A DNA stretch of 64,000 nucleotides from Dysgonomonas sp. PF1-14 (GCF_029892965.1 NZ_JARXWN010000001.1:434001-498000), one strand, 5' to 3'. Counted from the stretch's first letter, positions 54,331 to 64,000 are shown. Program-made: numbers and translations. The notes: generated from the letters alone by a model not told the origin.

Positions 54331-55713
54331 ATGAAAAAATACAATATCTCCTATCTGGTATTCATCGCATTCATATCCGCACTCGGTGGTTATTTGTTTG
54401 GTTACGACTGGGTTGTGGTAGGAGGCGCGAAGCCCTTTTATGAAATATTCTTCAATATTACCGATGCTCCTTCCATGCAGGGATGGGTGATGAGCAGTGC
54501 CATACTCGGCTGCCTTATCGGTGTTACCATATCGGGTAGTCTCGCCGATAAGTACGGGCGCAAGCCGCTGATGCTTATAGCATCCGTCATCTTCATTGCT
54601 GCAGCCTTAGGCACAGGATGGGTCGATAGTATATCATGGTTTATTGTATATCGCCTGCTTGGCGGAATTGGTATCGGCATCGCCTCCAATGTAGCACCTA
54701 TGTACATCGCCGAAATATCACCCCCTGACATCAGAGGACGGTTTGTGTCTATCAATCAGTTAACCATAGTGCTTGGAATATTGAGTGCACAGATTGTCAA
54801 CTGGCTGATTGCCGATCCCGTAACTCCCGGAGAAAATATATTGACCTCATGGAATGGTCAAATGGGTTGGCGATGGATGTTCTGGGCAGGAGCAGTTCCG
54901 GCGACATTGTATCTGCTATTTATATTCTTCATACCCGAAAGTCCGCGCTGGTCGGCTACACACCGACTTTACGACAAAGCCGAAAATGTCTTTGCCCGGA
55001 TTGGCGGACAGTCGTTTGCCCGCACTCAGATCAGCGATCTGAAAAAAGCATTGCTTTCGGACACCGATACATCTAAAGTGAATTACAGGCTGTTGTTTAA
55101 AGGGAAAATGCCCAAAATACTCCTTATCGGTATCGTTATAGCCGTTTTCCAGCAATGGTGCGGTATAAACGTAATCTTCAACTATGCACAGGAAGTTTTT
55201 TCATCCGCAGGCTATAGCGTTTCCGATATATTGATGAACATCGTAATAACAGGAGTTACCAATGTTATATTCACTTTCGTTGGCATGTATCTGGTCGACC
55301 GTATAGGAAGGCGCGCATTACTGCTATTCGGTGCTATCGGACTGTGTATGATCTATGCTGTATTAGGGGCCTGTTATTATTTTCAGATCTCAGGATTTGC
55401 GGTACTCATGCTGGTCGTCATGGCCATCGCTTGTTATGCAATGACACTGGCCCCTATTACATGGGTGGTGATTTCCGAAATATTCCCCAACAAGATCAGG
55501 GGAATGGCAATGGCAGTTTCCACTTTTGCCCTGTGGACGGCCTGTTTCATACTCACGTTTACATTCCCGATCTTGAATAGTTCGCTTGGAGCGTACGGCA
55601 CATTCTGGCTCTACGGACTGATCTGTCTTTTAGGATTCGTCTTTACGAAAAAATACCTGCCTGAGACAAAAGGGAAATCGTTGGAGCAGATCGAAGATGA
55701 ATTATCGAAATAG
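54331..55713 (+). CDS. Sugar porter (MFS, XylE/AraE/GLUT type)
   Basis: A 460-aa protein with 12 helices and all sugar-porter signatures: GYLFGYDWVVVGGA, GSLADKYGRKPLM, YIAEISPPDIRGRFVSINQL, RWMFWAGAVPATLYLLFIFFIPESPRW, the mid-protein QQWCGINVIFNYAQEVF (glucose/xylose-type contact residues) and PETKGKSLEQIEDE. It imports a monosaccharide with protons. The exact sugar is not readable. First gene of the locus downstream of the AraC operator. Confidence 0.93.
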   Translation: MKKYNISYLVFIAFISALGGYLFGYDWVVVGGAKPFYEIFFNITDAPSMQGWVMSSAILGCLIGVTISGSLADKYGRKPLMLIASVIFIAAALGTGWVDSISWFIVYRLLGGIGIGIASNVAPMYIAEISPPDIRGRFVSINQLTIVLGILSAQIVNWLIADPVTPGENILTSWNGQMGWRWMFWAGAVPATLYLLFIFFIPESPRWSATHRLYDKAENVFARIGGQSFARTQISDLKKALLSDTDTSKVNYRLLFKGKMPKILLIGIVIAVFQQWCGINVIFNYAQEVFSSAGYSVSDILMNIVITGVTNVIFTFVGMYLVDRIGRRALLLFGAIGLCMIYAVLGACYYFQISGFAVLMLVVMAIACYAMTLAPITWVVISEIFPNKIRGMAMAVSTFALWTACFILTFTFPILNSSLGAYGTFWLYGLICLLGFVFTKKYLPETKGKSLEQIEDELSK

Positions 55714-55740
55714 ACCATCAATAATAATTATTTACATATA

Positions 55741-58700
55741 ATGGAACGAATAACACACTATCTGATTCAACCCAAAGTCGTTGAAAAAGGAATTGTAAAA
55801 GCTTGGGAAGAAGAAGTGCTACTCCCTACCTACGAAGCGGGTAAAGAAGAGAAAAACCCGATCTTTCTCGAAAAGAGAGTATATCAGGGAAGCTCAGGCA
55901 CTGTGTACCCTTATCCGGTGATAGAAAAGATATACGATGAGAAGAAAGACAAGGCGTACAAAGCCCTATTCATCGAAAACGAATATCTGAAAATAATGAT
56001 ATTGCCCGAACTCGGCGGACGTGTACACATGGCATACGATAAGGTAAAGAAACGCCATTTCGTTTACTACAATCAGGTAATAAAGCCGGCGTTGGTGGGG
56101 CTGACAGGTCCTTGGATATCGGGAGGCATCGAGTTCAACTGGCCTCAGCACCATCGCCCGAGCACTTTTTTGCCTACCGACTACTGCATCGAAGAGCACG
56201 CCGATGGCAGTGTCACTGTATGGTGCAACGAAGTGGAACGTATGTTCCGCACAAAAGGGATGCAAGGCTTCACACTTTATCCCGACAAGGCTTATCTGGA
56301 GATCAATGTGAAAGTGTACAATCGCACCTCTTTCCCACAGACATTCCTGTGGTGGGCTAATCCGGCAGTGGTAGTAGGCGACGATTATTATTCGGTCTTT
56401 CCGCCCGATGTGTACGCTGTATTCGATCATGGGAAGCGCGATGTTTCCAAGTTCCCGATAGCAACAGGCACATATTACAAGCACGATTATTCGGCAGGAG
56501 TAGACATATCCCGCTACAAGAATATTCCTGTACCTACCTCATATATGGCTATCCTGTCCAAATACGATTTCATCGGCGGATACGAAGAAGATGCACAGGC
56601 GGGCTTGCTGCATGTGGGAGACCGTCACGTCTCGCCCGGAAAGAAACAATGGACATGGGGCTGCGGCGACTTTGGCAAGGCATGGGACAGAAACCTTACC
56701 GATGAAGACGGCCCTTATATAGAACTAATGACAGGAGTGTATACCGACAACCAGCCCGACTTCTCATGGCTACAGCCAAATGAAGAAAAATCGTGGATAC
56801 AATATTTCATGCCATATAGTGAGGTCGGCTATGTGAAGAATGCAAATAAAGATGCTGTAGTAAATGTAAGTGTAGAAAATGGTGCTATTGTTGTTGTCGT
56901 ATACACCACCTCACTGTTCACTGCGCTGAATGTTCACCTAAAAGATATAGACGGAAATGTATATCTTGATGACATTGCCGAAATATCACCTGATAAGCCT
57001 TACAGGAAAAGCATCCGCATTGACAAAGAAATAAATCCGGAACTCCTCGTTTTCAAACTGTCAGATAACAAAGGCGAGCAGATACTCAGCTATCAGCCCG
57101 ACAAAAATGAACTGAAACCAATACCCGAACCTGCAAAAGCGGCACTGAAACCGGAAGAGATTATTTCCAATGAGCAATTATATCTTACAGGGCTCCATCT
57201 TGAGCAATATCGCCATGCAACTTATCACCCGATGGATTATTACCGCGAAGCTGTGAAACGCGATCTGGGTGATGTCCGCAGTAATAATGCTATCGGGCTA
57301 TGGCTGATGCGCAAAGGAAAGTTTGAAGAAGCCGAAGCATATTTCAATACTGCTATTGCAACTTTGACCGAGCGAAATCCCAATCCGTATAATTCCGAAC
57401 CGTATTACAACCTGGGTTGCAGCCTGAGAATGCAGCATAAGTATGATGAGGCCTACGATGCCTTTTACAAGGCGAGTTGGAGTTTCGCATGGAAAAATGC
57501 AGGTTACTTTGCCTTAGCTCAGATAGATGCAATGAACGAAAAGTGGGAGGAAGCATTGGAGAAGGCTAATGTCAGTCTGATACACAACAGTCACAACCAC
57601 AAGGCGCGCCATCTGAAAGCAGCCGTATTGAGGCAAATGGGCAGGGATAAGCAGGCACAGGACTTCATAGGCGAATCCTTGAGTATCGACAAATTCAATA
57701 TGGGATGCCAGTACGAAAAATACCTGCTCACCAACAAAGCCAACGACCTGAATGTATTTAAGGCACTGATGCGTGGTTCGGTCTGGTCTTACCTCGAATA
57801 TGCTATCGACTATGCGTCCTTTGGTTTCACAGACGAAGCTATCAGCTTGTTGTCACATATCACAGGCGAATCGGAACAGGTGTATCCGATGGTATATTAC
57901 ACGCTGGGCTACTTTCATTCGCTGAAGGGAGATGATGCAGCAGCCATCCGAATGTACCGTAAAGCCTCTGTAATGAATCCAGAACGCTGTTTCCCTAATA
58001 AGATAGAAGACGTGCTTATTCTTCAGGATGCGATGCGGCTGAATCCGTCCGATCCTTACGCACCGTTTTATCTGGGTAATTTCTGGTATGCTTCGCAGCA
58101 GTATGGCGATGCCATTGTATGTTGGGAAAGGTCGAAGGACATAAAAAACGATTTTCCTACTGTGTACCGCAATCTGGCACTGGCTTATTATAACAAAAGA
58201 GGCAAGAAGAACGAAGCACGCCTGTTACTTGAGAAAGCCTTTGCGATGGATACTACCGATGCCCGCGTATTGATGGAGCTCGACCAACTATATAAAAGAA
58301 TGGGGATGCACCCCGAAGAACGATTGGAATTTTTAGAGCGATACGGCGATACGGTCAACGAAAGAGACGACTTGTTGATAGAACGCATAACGCTTTACAA
58401 TCAGCTCGGACAATATGAAAAAGCAATGACGCTGATAGATAGTCAGAAGTTCCACCCTTGGGAAGGAGGAGAAGGAAAAATAACGGGACAGTATGTCTAT
58501 TGCCGCTTAGCATTAGCTAAAAGATGTATAAAAGAAGAAAGATATGATGACGCATTGAGTTTGTTGCACGAAACAGATGCCTATCCACACAATCTGGGAG
58601 AAGGAAAACTTGCCAATGCCGAAGAAAACGACATTGACTACTATAAAGGAATCGCATACAGAAGAAAAGGGGAAGAAGACAAAGCTGTCCGCTGCTTCAC

Positions 58701-59091
58701 GAAAGCGACACAAGGATCACTCGAACCGCAACAGGCCTTTTTCTACAACGATCAGCAGCCTGATAAAATATACTATCAGGGCTTGGCATGGCGCGCACTT
58801 GGCAACGAGGACAAAGCCCGTTCGTGCTTCAACAAACTGATTGCACATGGCGAAAAGCATCTGTTTGACGACTGTACTATCGATTACTTTGCCGTATCGC
58901 TACCCGATCTAGCCATTTGGGAAGACGACCTTAATACCCGGAATAAGATACATTGCTACTATGTAATGGGCTTGGGGCATCTGGGAACAGGAAACCATAC
59001 TGAGGCTCTGAAATGTTTGCAAAATGTACGGATTATGGACGTCAACCATCAGGGAGTACAAATCAATATGACCGAATACAATTATATATAA
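55741..59091 (+). CDS. DUF5107 domain protein with long TPR region
   Basis: A 1116-aa protein without signal peptide. Residues about 45-330 form a DUF5107 domain (YKALFIENEYLKIMILPELGGRVHMAYDKV, GPWISGGIEFNWPQHHRPS), whose pattern resembles galactose-mutarotase-like sugar-binding sandwiches. From about residue 480 to the end there are repeated TPR helices (EPYYNLGCSLRMQHKYDEAYDAFYKAS, DPYAPFYLGNFWYASQQYGDAIVCWERS). Such proteins occur in sugar loci of several phyla but I know no defined activity. It starts 27 nt after the porter, so co-expression is likely. A cytoplasmic role in sugar handling is inferred. Confidence 0.85.
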   Translation: MERITHYLIQPKVVEKGIVKAWEEEVLLPTYEAGKEEKNPIFLEKRVYQGSSGTVYPYPVIEKIYDEKKDKAYKALFIENEYLKIMILPELGGRVHMAYDKVKKRHFVYYNQVIKPALVGLTGPWISGGIEFNWPQHHRPSTFLPTDYCIEEHADGSVTVWCNEVERMFRTKGMQGFTLYPDKAYLEINVKVYNRTSFPQTFLWWANPAVVVGDDYYSVFPPDVYAVFDHGKRDVSKFPIATGTYYKHDYSAGVDISRYKNIPVPTSYMAILSKYDFIGGYEEDAQAGLLHVGDRHVSPGKKQWTWGCGDFGKAWDRNLTDEDGPYIELMTGVYTDNQPDFSWLQPNEEKSWIQYFMPYSEVGYVKNANKDAVVNVSVENGAIVVVVYTTSLFTALNVHLKDIDGNVYLDDIAEISPDKPYRKSIRIDKEINPELLVFKLSDNKGEQILSYQPDKNELKPIPEPAKAALKPEEIISNEQLYLTGLHLEQYRHATYHPMDYYREAVKRDLGDVRSNNAIGLWLMRKGKFEEAEAYFNTAIATLTERNPNPYNSEPYYNLGCSLRMQHKYDEAYDAFYKASWSFAWKNAGYFALAQIDAMNEKWEEALEKANVSLIHNSHNHKARHLKAAVLRQMGRDKQAQDFIGESLSIDKFNMGCQYEKYLLTNKANDLNVFKALMRGSVWSYLEYAIDYASFGFTDEAISLLSHITGESEQVYPMVYYTLGYFHSLKGDDAAAIRMYRKASVMNPERCFPNKIEDVLILQDAMRLNPSDPYAPFYLGNFWYASQQYGDAIVCWERSKDIKNDFPTVYRNLALAYYNKRGKKNEARLLLEKAFAMDTTDARVLMELDQLYKRMGMHPEERLEFLERYGDTVNERDDLLIERITLYNQLGQYEKAMTLIDSQKFHPWEGGEGKITGQYVYCRLALAKRCIKEERYDDALSLLHETDAYPHNLGEGKLANAEENDIDYYKGIAYRRKGEEDKAVRCFTKATQGSLEPQQAFFYNDQQPDKIYYQGLAWRALGNEDKARSCFNKLIAHGEKHLFDDCTIDYFAVSLPDLAIWEDDLNTRNKIHCYYVMGLGHLGTGNHTEALKCLQNVRIMDVNHQGVQINMTEYNYI

Positions 59092-59596
59092 AACCTAAAT
59101 ACCAAAAGATATGAAAAATCCTGTTTACATAACATCCTTACCTCCCTAGCACAGAGGAGAACTATGGGTTCTTGATTACCACGCCTTTTAAGGCGTGGGT
59201 GAAAGCCGGAGTAACAAAAGACTTTAGTCAAATTAAATTAAAGATTGACAGAGTTAAGATTAGTTTGGCTGAAGCCACCTCAAGTAACTATTCTTATTCC
59301 TCCACTTAAAAGTGGAGGCAACTAAGTCGGAACTCAAGAGCATTCCTTGTATAGAAAGTGGGAATACTTGAAAGCAATACTAAGAAAACACGAAAGAAAT
59401 GCCATCGAAAAGCCGAAATAAAATGCTATCGGCTAAATGCCCTGAGGGGGAAGGATATACAAAAGAAAGCACACGACAGAAGTATTAGCATATCCCCTGA
59501 AACTATGAAAACAACATTAAATTATCGGTCACTATATATTAGCTTGACTGATAGAATTATACCAAGAATCTATTTGGAACTTTAAAGTCAAATTTC
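59092..59596 (+). other. 505-nt gap between the DUF5107 gene and susC
   Basis: It starts with a 12-codon frame (MKNPVYITSLPP, 59111-59149) that may be the start of a lost gene. The four-hairpin repeat follows, then about 270 nt with an ATG-less open frame (59358-59585) that resembles nothing. No clear -7 box before susC was found, so susC may depend on the porter promoter. Confidence 0.5.
59175..59326 (-). repeat. Composite four-hairpin element, minus copy
   Basis: On the plus strand, in reverse order to the copy at 27473: CCACGCCTT/AAGGCGTGG (59179-59198), GACTTTAGTC (59220-59229), GGCTGAAGCC (59267-59276) and CCTCCACTT/AAGTGGAGG (59299-59318). Outer stems differ from the other copy on both arms yet remain paired. 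Confidence 0.75.
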
Positions 59597-62500
59597 ATGA
59601 AAAATCGTATTAATCATCTACTGAACTTCTTCATCCTGCACTTTCCGGCACGGAAAACACTATTGCTGGTATGTATGCTGTCGGTACCTTTTCTGGCTAT
59701 CGCAAACCAAAGCTTTACGGTCACAGGTACAGTCACCGATGAAGACAATGAGCCATTGATTGGCGTTAATATTACTGTGGAAGGAACAAGTGGAAGCTCC
59801 ATAAAAGGAACCGCCACCGATCTGAAAGGAGAATACCGTCTCGAAGGAATAAGCCGCGATGCCGTACTTATATTCTCCTATGTGGGCTATGCCGAGCAAC
59901 GCATTGCCGTTGGTGGACAGTCCGTTATCAATGTTACTTTGCGAAGTAATAGTAAAGAACTCGACGAAGTCGTCGTAGTCGGTTACGGTAGCGTGAAAAA
60001 GAAAGACCTTACCGGAGCCGTATCTATTGTAGATACCGATGTGTTGAAAAACAAATCGGTGACCACGCTTGCCGATGCCCTACAGGGAGCAGCTACCGGC
60101 GTATATGTAAGAGGAGGCAGCCAGCCGGGCTCAGAGTCTGCCATACAGATAAGGGGTGTAAGCAGCTTGACCAACAACAACCCGCTGTATGTGATTGACG
60201 GGATGCTTACATCAGCCAACAGAGACCTGAATGTAGCCGACATAGAGTCGATACAGATATTGAAAGACGCTTCGGCCGCAGCTATCTACGGTTCGCGTGC
60301 TGCTAATGGGGTAATTATTATTACTACCAAAAAAGGAACAGAAGGCCCTATGAAAGTAAGTGCTTCGCTGAGGAAAGGTATACAAACGACTCCGCGATAC
60401 GACCTTGCCGATCGTAACGAATTTATACGGCTCAACGATATGGCGTATGCTAATGCAGGGCTTCCGGCTCAGGATCACCGCCCCGATATAAATACCGACT
60501 GGCAAGATGCTGCATTCCGTACCGGACAGGTCGACGATTACAATGTAAGCCTTTCGGGAGGAGGCAAATTCTCCAACTATATGGTTTCGGGTAATTACTT
60601 CAAAAACAAAGGTACGCTGATCGGTACTTCTTTCGATCGTGTCAGTGTCAGGGTAAATACCGAAGCGCGGAAAGGCATTCTCAAGTTTGGTGAAAACCTT
60701 GCTATCAGTAATGCCACCTCTACCGAACTGCCAACGCTCAACCCTTACTGGGAAGTATTGCGTATGTTGCCTACGATTCCTGTCTACGATGAGGAAAATC
60801 CGGGCGGATATGGCTATGGCGATGGTTCGCGGGCAAAGACATTCGGTTCCAATCCGGTTGCTATGACCGACTTGCAGAACCGGTCGAACGAGAATTTCAG
60901 GCTTCGTGGAAATGCGTTTCTCGAAGTAGACCTGTTCAAGATATTTACCTATAAAGTAAATTTCGGTTACGAAACCAGCTTCAGCAATCACCGCTACCTG
61001 CGCAAAGAAGGTACATGGACATACAACCAGCCGGCCAACGACCCGTCTGAAATATATGAAATACGCGCACAATACGAGAATATTCTTGTAGAGAACACAC
61101 TCAATTTCAATTTTGATATTGGTAAACATCATCTGGATGGAGTAGGCGGTATCACTTATCAGAAAGAACAGAACAGGCAGATAGGTGCACAGAAAAAGAC
61201 CATATTGCGAACCTCTTCCGGTGAATATTTCAGAGAAATAGATGCCGGATCGAGTGACCCTCAGTCGTACGGAAATGGATGGAACACAGTGATGATATCT
61301 TATCTGGGACGTGTAAACTACAACTACGATGGTAAATACCTTCTTACTGGAACTATCCGGTCTGATGGCTCGTCCCGCTTTAAGGAAGGCAAACGTTGGG
61401 GAGTATTCCCGTCTGTATCAGGAGCATGGCGTATCAGCAGCGAGAACTTCTTCTCTGTAGACTGGGTAGACGACCTCAAGATAAGGGCGAACTACGGTAC
61501 ATTGGGTAGTGTCAACATTGGGGCGTACGATTACTTTGCAGTTATCAACCAGAATACACCTGCTATTTTCAATAACCAGATATTCCCCGGGTCTACTCAG
61601 GTGAAATTGATAAATGAAAATCTGAAATGGGAAACACTCGTACAGCAGAATTACGGAATAGACGCTGTCCTTTTCAATAACAGATTGTCGGTCGGAATGG
61701 AATACTATATAGCCGATTCTAAAGATATTCTTTACGGAATGCCCATTGCTTCCAGTACCGGAAATGATGGCGGAAACCCTGTAGTAAATGCAGCTAGTCT
61801 GAAAAATACGGGCTTCGAACTAAGTCTGCTTTGGAGAGATAAGATAGGCAAAGTAAATTACAAAGTAGGGCTGAACACCACCACCCTGAAGAATAAAGTA
61901 AAAGGGCTCGGTTACGGTGAAGAGGAAGTAATCACCGAAACCACGATCTCTAAGGTAGGTAAACCGCTCGGCATGTGGTATCTGATAAAGACTGACGGTC
62001 TGTTTCAGAACGATGCCGAAGTTTTGAATCATACCAATGCCGAAGGAAAAGTCATACAACCCGATGCTAAGCCGGGTGATATAAGGTTCATCGACTTCAA
62101 CGGTGACGGACAGATAACCAATGCCGACCGTCAGGAAGTAGGATCACCTTGGGCAAAAGTAGAATTTGGACTGAATATGGGCGTAGAATGGAACAATTTC
62201 GATCTGAGCATGATGTGGTTTGTCTCACTAGGAGGTAAGCTATTTAACTCGCCGCGCCATCTGGTCGACCGATTCGATGACAATTCCAATTACAGGTCGG
62301 GTATCCAACCTTGGGAAAAAGAAGGAGACACCGGATTTCCGCGGGTAGTTTACACATCCACGCAGAACTCCCTGCTGGGAACAGACCGTTGGCTCGAAAA
62401 CGGTTCGTTTGCACGACTAAAAGATATCTCTATAGGATATCAGCTCCCTAAACCCCTGATTTCGAAAATACATTTCGAACAGGTACGCTTCTATTTATCG

Positions 62501-62638
62501 GCTCAGAATCTGATTACCATAACTAAGTATAAAGGTTTAGACCCTGAATTTAACGGAGGATTATACGAGCGCGGACGCGATTATGGAAGATTCCCGAATG
62601 TACGTTCGGCCGCCATCGGTTTAAATGTAGTTTTTTAG
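59597..62638 (+). CDS. SusC/RagA-family TonB-linked outer-membrane protein
   Basis: A 1013-aa glycan or oligosaccharide importer. It has a signal sequence (to about residue 36, FLAIANQ) and a CarboxypepD_reg-like domain (VTGTVTDEDNEPLIGVNITVEG). The linker and TonB-box-like DEVVVVGYGSVKKKDLTGAV precede a plug (DALQGAATGVYVRGGSQPGSESAIQIRG, SIQILKDASAAAIYGSRAANGVI) and a 22-stranded barrel ending FPNVRSAAIGLNVVF. Pairs with the SusD-like gene 15 nt downstream. Substrate cannot be read. Confidence 0.96.
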   Translation: MKNRINHLLNFFILHFPARKTLLLVCMLSVPFLAIANQSFTVTGTVTDEDNEPLIGVNITVEGTSGSSIKGTATDLKGEYRLEGISRDAVLIFSYVGYAEQRIAVGGQSVINVTLRSNSKELDEVVVVGYGSVKKKDLTGAVSIVDTDVLKNKSVTTLADALQGAATGVYVRGGSQPGSESAIQIRGVSSLTNNNPLYVIDGMLTSANRDLNVADIESIQILKDASAAAIYGSRAANGVIIITTKKGTEGPMKVSASLRKGIQTTPRYDLADRNEFIRLNDMAYANAGLPAQDHRPDINTDWQDAAFRTGQVDDYNVSLSGGGKFSNYMVSGNYFKNKGTLIGTSFDRVSVRVNTEARKGILKFGENLAISNATSTELPTLNPYWEVLRMLPTIPVYDEENPGGYGYGDGSRAKTFGSNPVAMTDLQNRSNENFRLRGNAFLEVDLFKIFTYKVNFGYETSFSNHRYLRKEGTWTYNQPANDPSEIYEIRAQYENILVENTLNFNFDIGKHHLDGVGGITYQKEQNRQIGAQKKTILRTSSGEYFREIDAGSSDPQSYGNGWNTVMISYLGRVNYNYDGKYLLTGTIRSDGSSRFKEGKRWGVFPSVSGAWRISSENFFSVDWVDDLKIRANYGTLGSVNIGAYDYFAVINQNTPAIFNNQIFPGSTQVKLINENLKWETLVQQNYGIDAVLFNNRLSVGMEYYIADSKDILYGMPIASSTGNDGGNPVVNAASLKNTGFELSLLWRDKIGKVNYKVGLNTTTLKNKVKGLGYGEEEVITETTISKVGKPLGMWYLIKTDGLFQNDAEVLNHTNAEGKVIQPDAKPGDIRFIDFNGDGQITNADRQEVGSPWAKVEFGLNMGVEWNNFDLSMMWFVSLGGKLFNSPRHLVDRFDDNSNYRSGIQPWEKEGDTGFPRVVYTSTQNSLLGTDRWLENGSFARLKDISIGYQLPKPLISKIHFEQVRFYLSAQNLITITKYKGLDPEFNGGLYERGRDYGRFPNVRSAAIGLNVVF

Positions 62639-62653
62639 AAAAATATATATATC

Positions 62654-64000
62654 ATGAAAAAGTTGATCATAATAATATCAATAATCGCAGCGGGGTTATT
62701 TTCCTGCGATTCCGGGCTGCTGGATGTCAAAAATCCGAATACGCTCGATACCAGTAATTTCTGGGAAACCGAAGCCGATGCCGATCTTGGTATCAATGCC
62801 GTTTACAATATGTTTTACCGCAGTGGTACATGGGCAAGGTGGATACATTACAGCTACGATATCAAGTCTGACGAATGCACCAATGTAAGTCCTTGGCTCG
62901 AGTTGCAGGATTGGACAAAGTTTAAATACGTAAATTACGACTTCAACGAAGGTAATCGTTGGATATGGTGGGAACACTACAAAGCTATTTTCAGAGCCAA
63001 TCAGGTATTGGCATACGTTCCCGATATACCCTTTACCAGTGACAGAAAGAAGCAACGCTTGTTGGGCGAAGCTAAGTTCCTGCGGGCACTCTATTACTAC
63101 GATCTGGCTATCCTATGGGGCAATGTGCCTATCATAGACCAGCCTTCTAATCCGGACGATAAACCTACTAATAGTTCACAGGATGAGGTCTTTGCTTTTA
63201 TGGAAACAGACTTGCTCGATGCAATGAATATGCTGGAAGAAGAATACACCGGTGACGATCTGGGACGTGCTACAGTAGGGGCAGCCAAAGGTTTGCTTGC
63301 CAGAGTATATATGATGCAGCACCGTTGGCAGGATGCCAAAAATCAGTTGCACTGGCTGGTCGAAGGAGAAGGTAAAAAGTACTACGGACTTGTGAACGAC
63401 TGGGAAGATAACTTCAAGCATACTTCGGAAAATAACATTGAATCGGTATTCGAAATACAGTATAGTGACTTTAACCCTAACGGGCCTGAGGGCGATCTTC
63501 CTGGTCAGTGTATGGGATTGCACCGCGCACAGTTTTTTGCACCGAATGGTATAGGATGGAACGAGGGCGATGTACGCCAGTGGGTTGTAGACGAATTTCT
63601 GAAAGAAAAACGCAACGATGGGCAGTACGACCGCAGATTGTTGAGGACGGCATGGTTCTACAATCAGAAAGATTATTTCCCAAATGACGATAACTCGATA
63701 TATGGAAGAACAGGATGGGATGCCTCTTGGGACTTTGAATCGACCAATACAGGTGAGAAAGGGCATCGCTGTATGATACGCAAATATCAGTCCGATTATT
63801 ACCGTACTTTCGAAACATACGAGAACCCCATCAATTTCCGATATATGCGTTTTGCCGATGTGTTGTTACTCTATGCTGAATGTATCAATAATCTTGAAGG
63901 CCCTGCTACGGCTGCACAGTATGTCAACATGGTACGCAATCGTGCCGGCCTTCCTAATCTACAGGTAGGACAGCCACAGGCGTTAACCAATAAAGAAAAC
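62654..64000 (+). CDS. SusD/RagB-family nutrient-binding lipoprotein, 3' end cut by window edge
   Basis: Open from the ATG at 62654 to the window end (449 codons). Lipobox GLFSCDSGL (cysteine at residue 18) followed by the SusD pattern: LDVKNPNTLDTSNFWETEADADLGINAVYNMFY, the TPR-like AKFLRALYYYDLAILWGNVPII, AAKGLLARVYMMQ, and the C-terminal FRYMRFADVLLLYAECIN with VRNRAGLPNL. It forms the surface lid over the SusC barrel. Perhaps 50-150 C-terminal residues are missing. Confidence 0.95.
   Translation, partial: MKKLIIIISIIAAGLFSCDSGLLDVKNPNTLDTSNFWETEADADLGINAVYNMFYRSGTWARWIHYSYDIKSDECTNVSPWLELQDWTKFKYVNYDFNEGNRWIWWEHYKAIFRANQVLAYVPDIPFTSDRKKQRLLGEAKFLRALYYYDLAILWGNVPIIDQPSNPDDKPTNSSQDEVFAFMETDLLDAMNMLEEEYTGDDLGRATVGAAKGLLARVYMMQHRWQDAKNQLHWLVEGEGKKYYGLVNDWEDNFKHTSENNIESVFEIQYSDFNPNGPEGDLPGQCMGLHRAQFFAPNGIGWNEGDVRQWVVDEFLKEKRNDGQYDRRLLRTAWFYNQKDYFPNDDNSIYGRTGWDASWDFESTNTGEKGHRCMIRKYQSDYYRTFETYENPINFRYMRFADVLLLYAECINNLEGPATAAQYVNMVRNRAGLPNLQVGQPQALTNKEN

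Noticed and set aside
59358..59585. 75-codon open frame before susC
   Set aside because: Begins with a non-ATG codon, is lysine/arginine-rich without family likeness, and follows a noncoding repeat; kept only as part of the gap description.
59358..59596. Group II intron or transposase remnant
   Set aside because: Basic residues suggested it at first, but no domain motif, ribozyme domain V or terminal repeat could be found.
60212..61132. 306-codon open frame opposite susC
   Set aside because: Antisense shadow of the SusC plug and barrel region; no signal, motif or start context.

Overview
The window looks like chromosome of a Bacteroidales bacterium (phylum Bacteroidota), plausibly Dysgonomonas or a close relative. 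The evidence is a SusC/SusD pair, DUF4374, DUF4139, DUF3098 and DUF5107 proteins, a CDP-alcohol/PAP2/inositol-phosphate-synthase lipid cluster, lipoproteins with Bacteroidota-style lipoboxes, and intergenic boxes of the TAnnTTTG (-7) type in place of sigma-70 promoters. The genus is a guess. No phage, plasmid or intact transposase genes were seen.

Layout. 1-777 is the 5' part of a galactose mutarotase gene (minus strand). 1094-5373 is a tight plus-strand housekeeping run: ftsX, a DUF3098 gene, uppP, truB, queA, folK. 5393-12892 runs on the minus strand: an exported GH10-like hydrolase, a TldE/PmbA protein, an exported DUF4419 protein, TldD and a MATE exporter. 13153-21273 returns to the plus strand: a small outer-membrane barrel, lysS, gpsA, an unknown protein, pgi, rlmN and pdxA. 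21375-26798 is an inositol-lipid cluster: PgpA-like phosphatase, GtrA-like protein, CDP-alcohol phosphatidyltransferase, Aur1-like PAP2 enzyme, acyltransferase and myo-inositol-1-phosphate synthase. About 1.1 kb of almost pure repeat DNA follows (26863-27800), then rlmD and glyA. 31203-35877 is a three-gene uptake locus (TonB receptor, DUF4374 lipoprotein, esterase) that resembles xenosiderophore systems. Next come tRNA-Ser(GCU), asd, a DUF4139 protein carrying a SusC-like insert, a cation-diffusion transporter, a small lipoprotein and clpB. 44283-47485 is a thiamin operon (TPP riboswitch, attenuator, thiM, thiE, tenA, thiD). After a Cys/Met-metabolism PLP enzyme, aroQ, pyk, a DUF4126 protein, an O-methyltransferase and an unknown membrane protein, the window ends in a sugar locus: AraC regulator, sugar porter, a 1116-aa DUF5107/TPR protein, SusC and a truncated SusD.

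The most unusual DNA is not protein coding. Between the inositol-phosphate synthase gene and rlmD, five copies of an 18-bp direct repeat (GTRAGGTTTTAGTTAAAA) separate different dispersed-repeat elements. Relatives of several of these elements lie elsewhere in the window. One of them, a composite of four small hairpins, has a second, inverted copy before susC with compensatory base changes in the stems. A second family of GC-rich palindromes occurs at eight places and has been read into both ends of the rlmN coding sequence.

Functionally the window mixes core metabolism with envelope work: cell division (FtsX), lipid carrier recycling (UppP), inositol lipids, TonB-dependent uptake of a probable iron chelate, and TonB-dependent glycan uptake. 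All calls come from reading the sequence and translations by eye. No database search was run.
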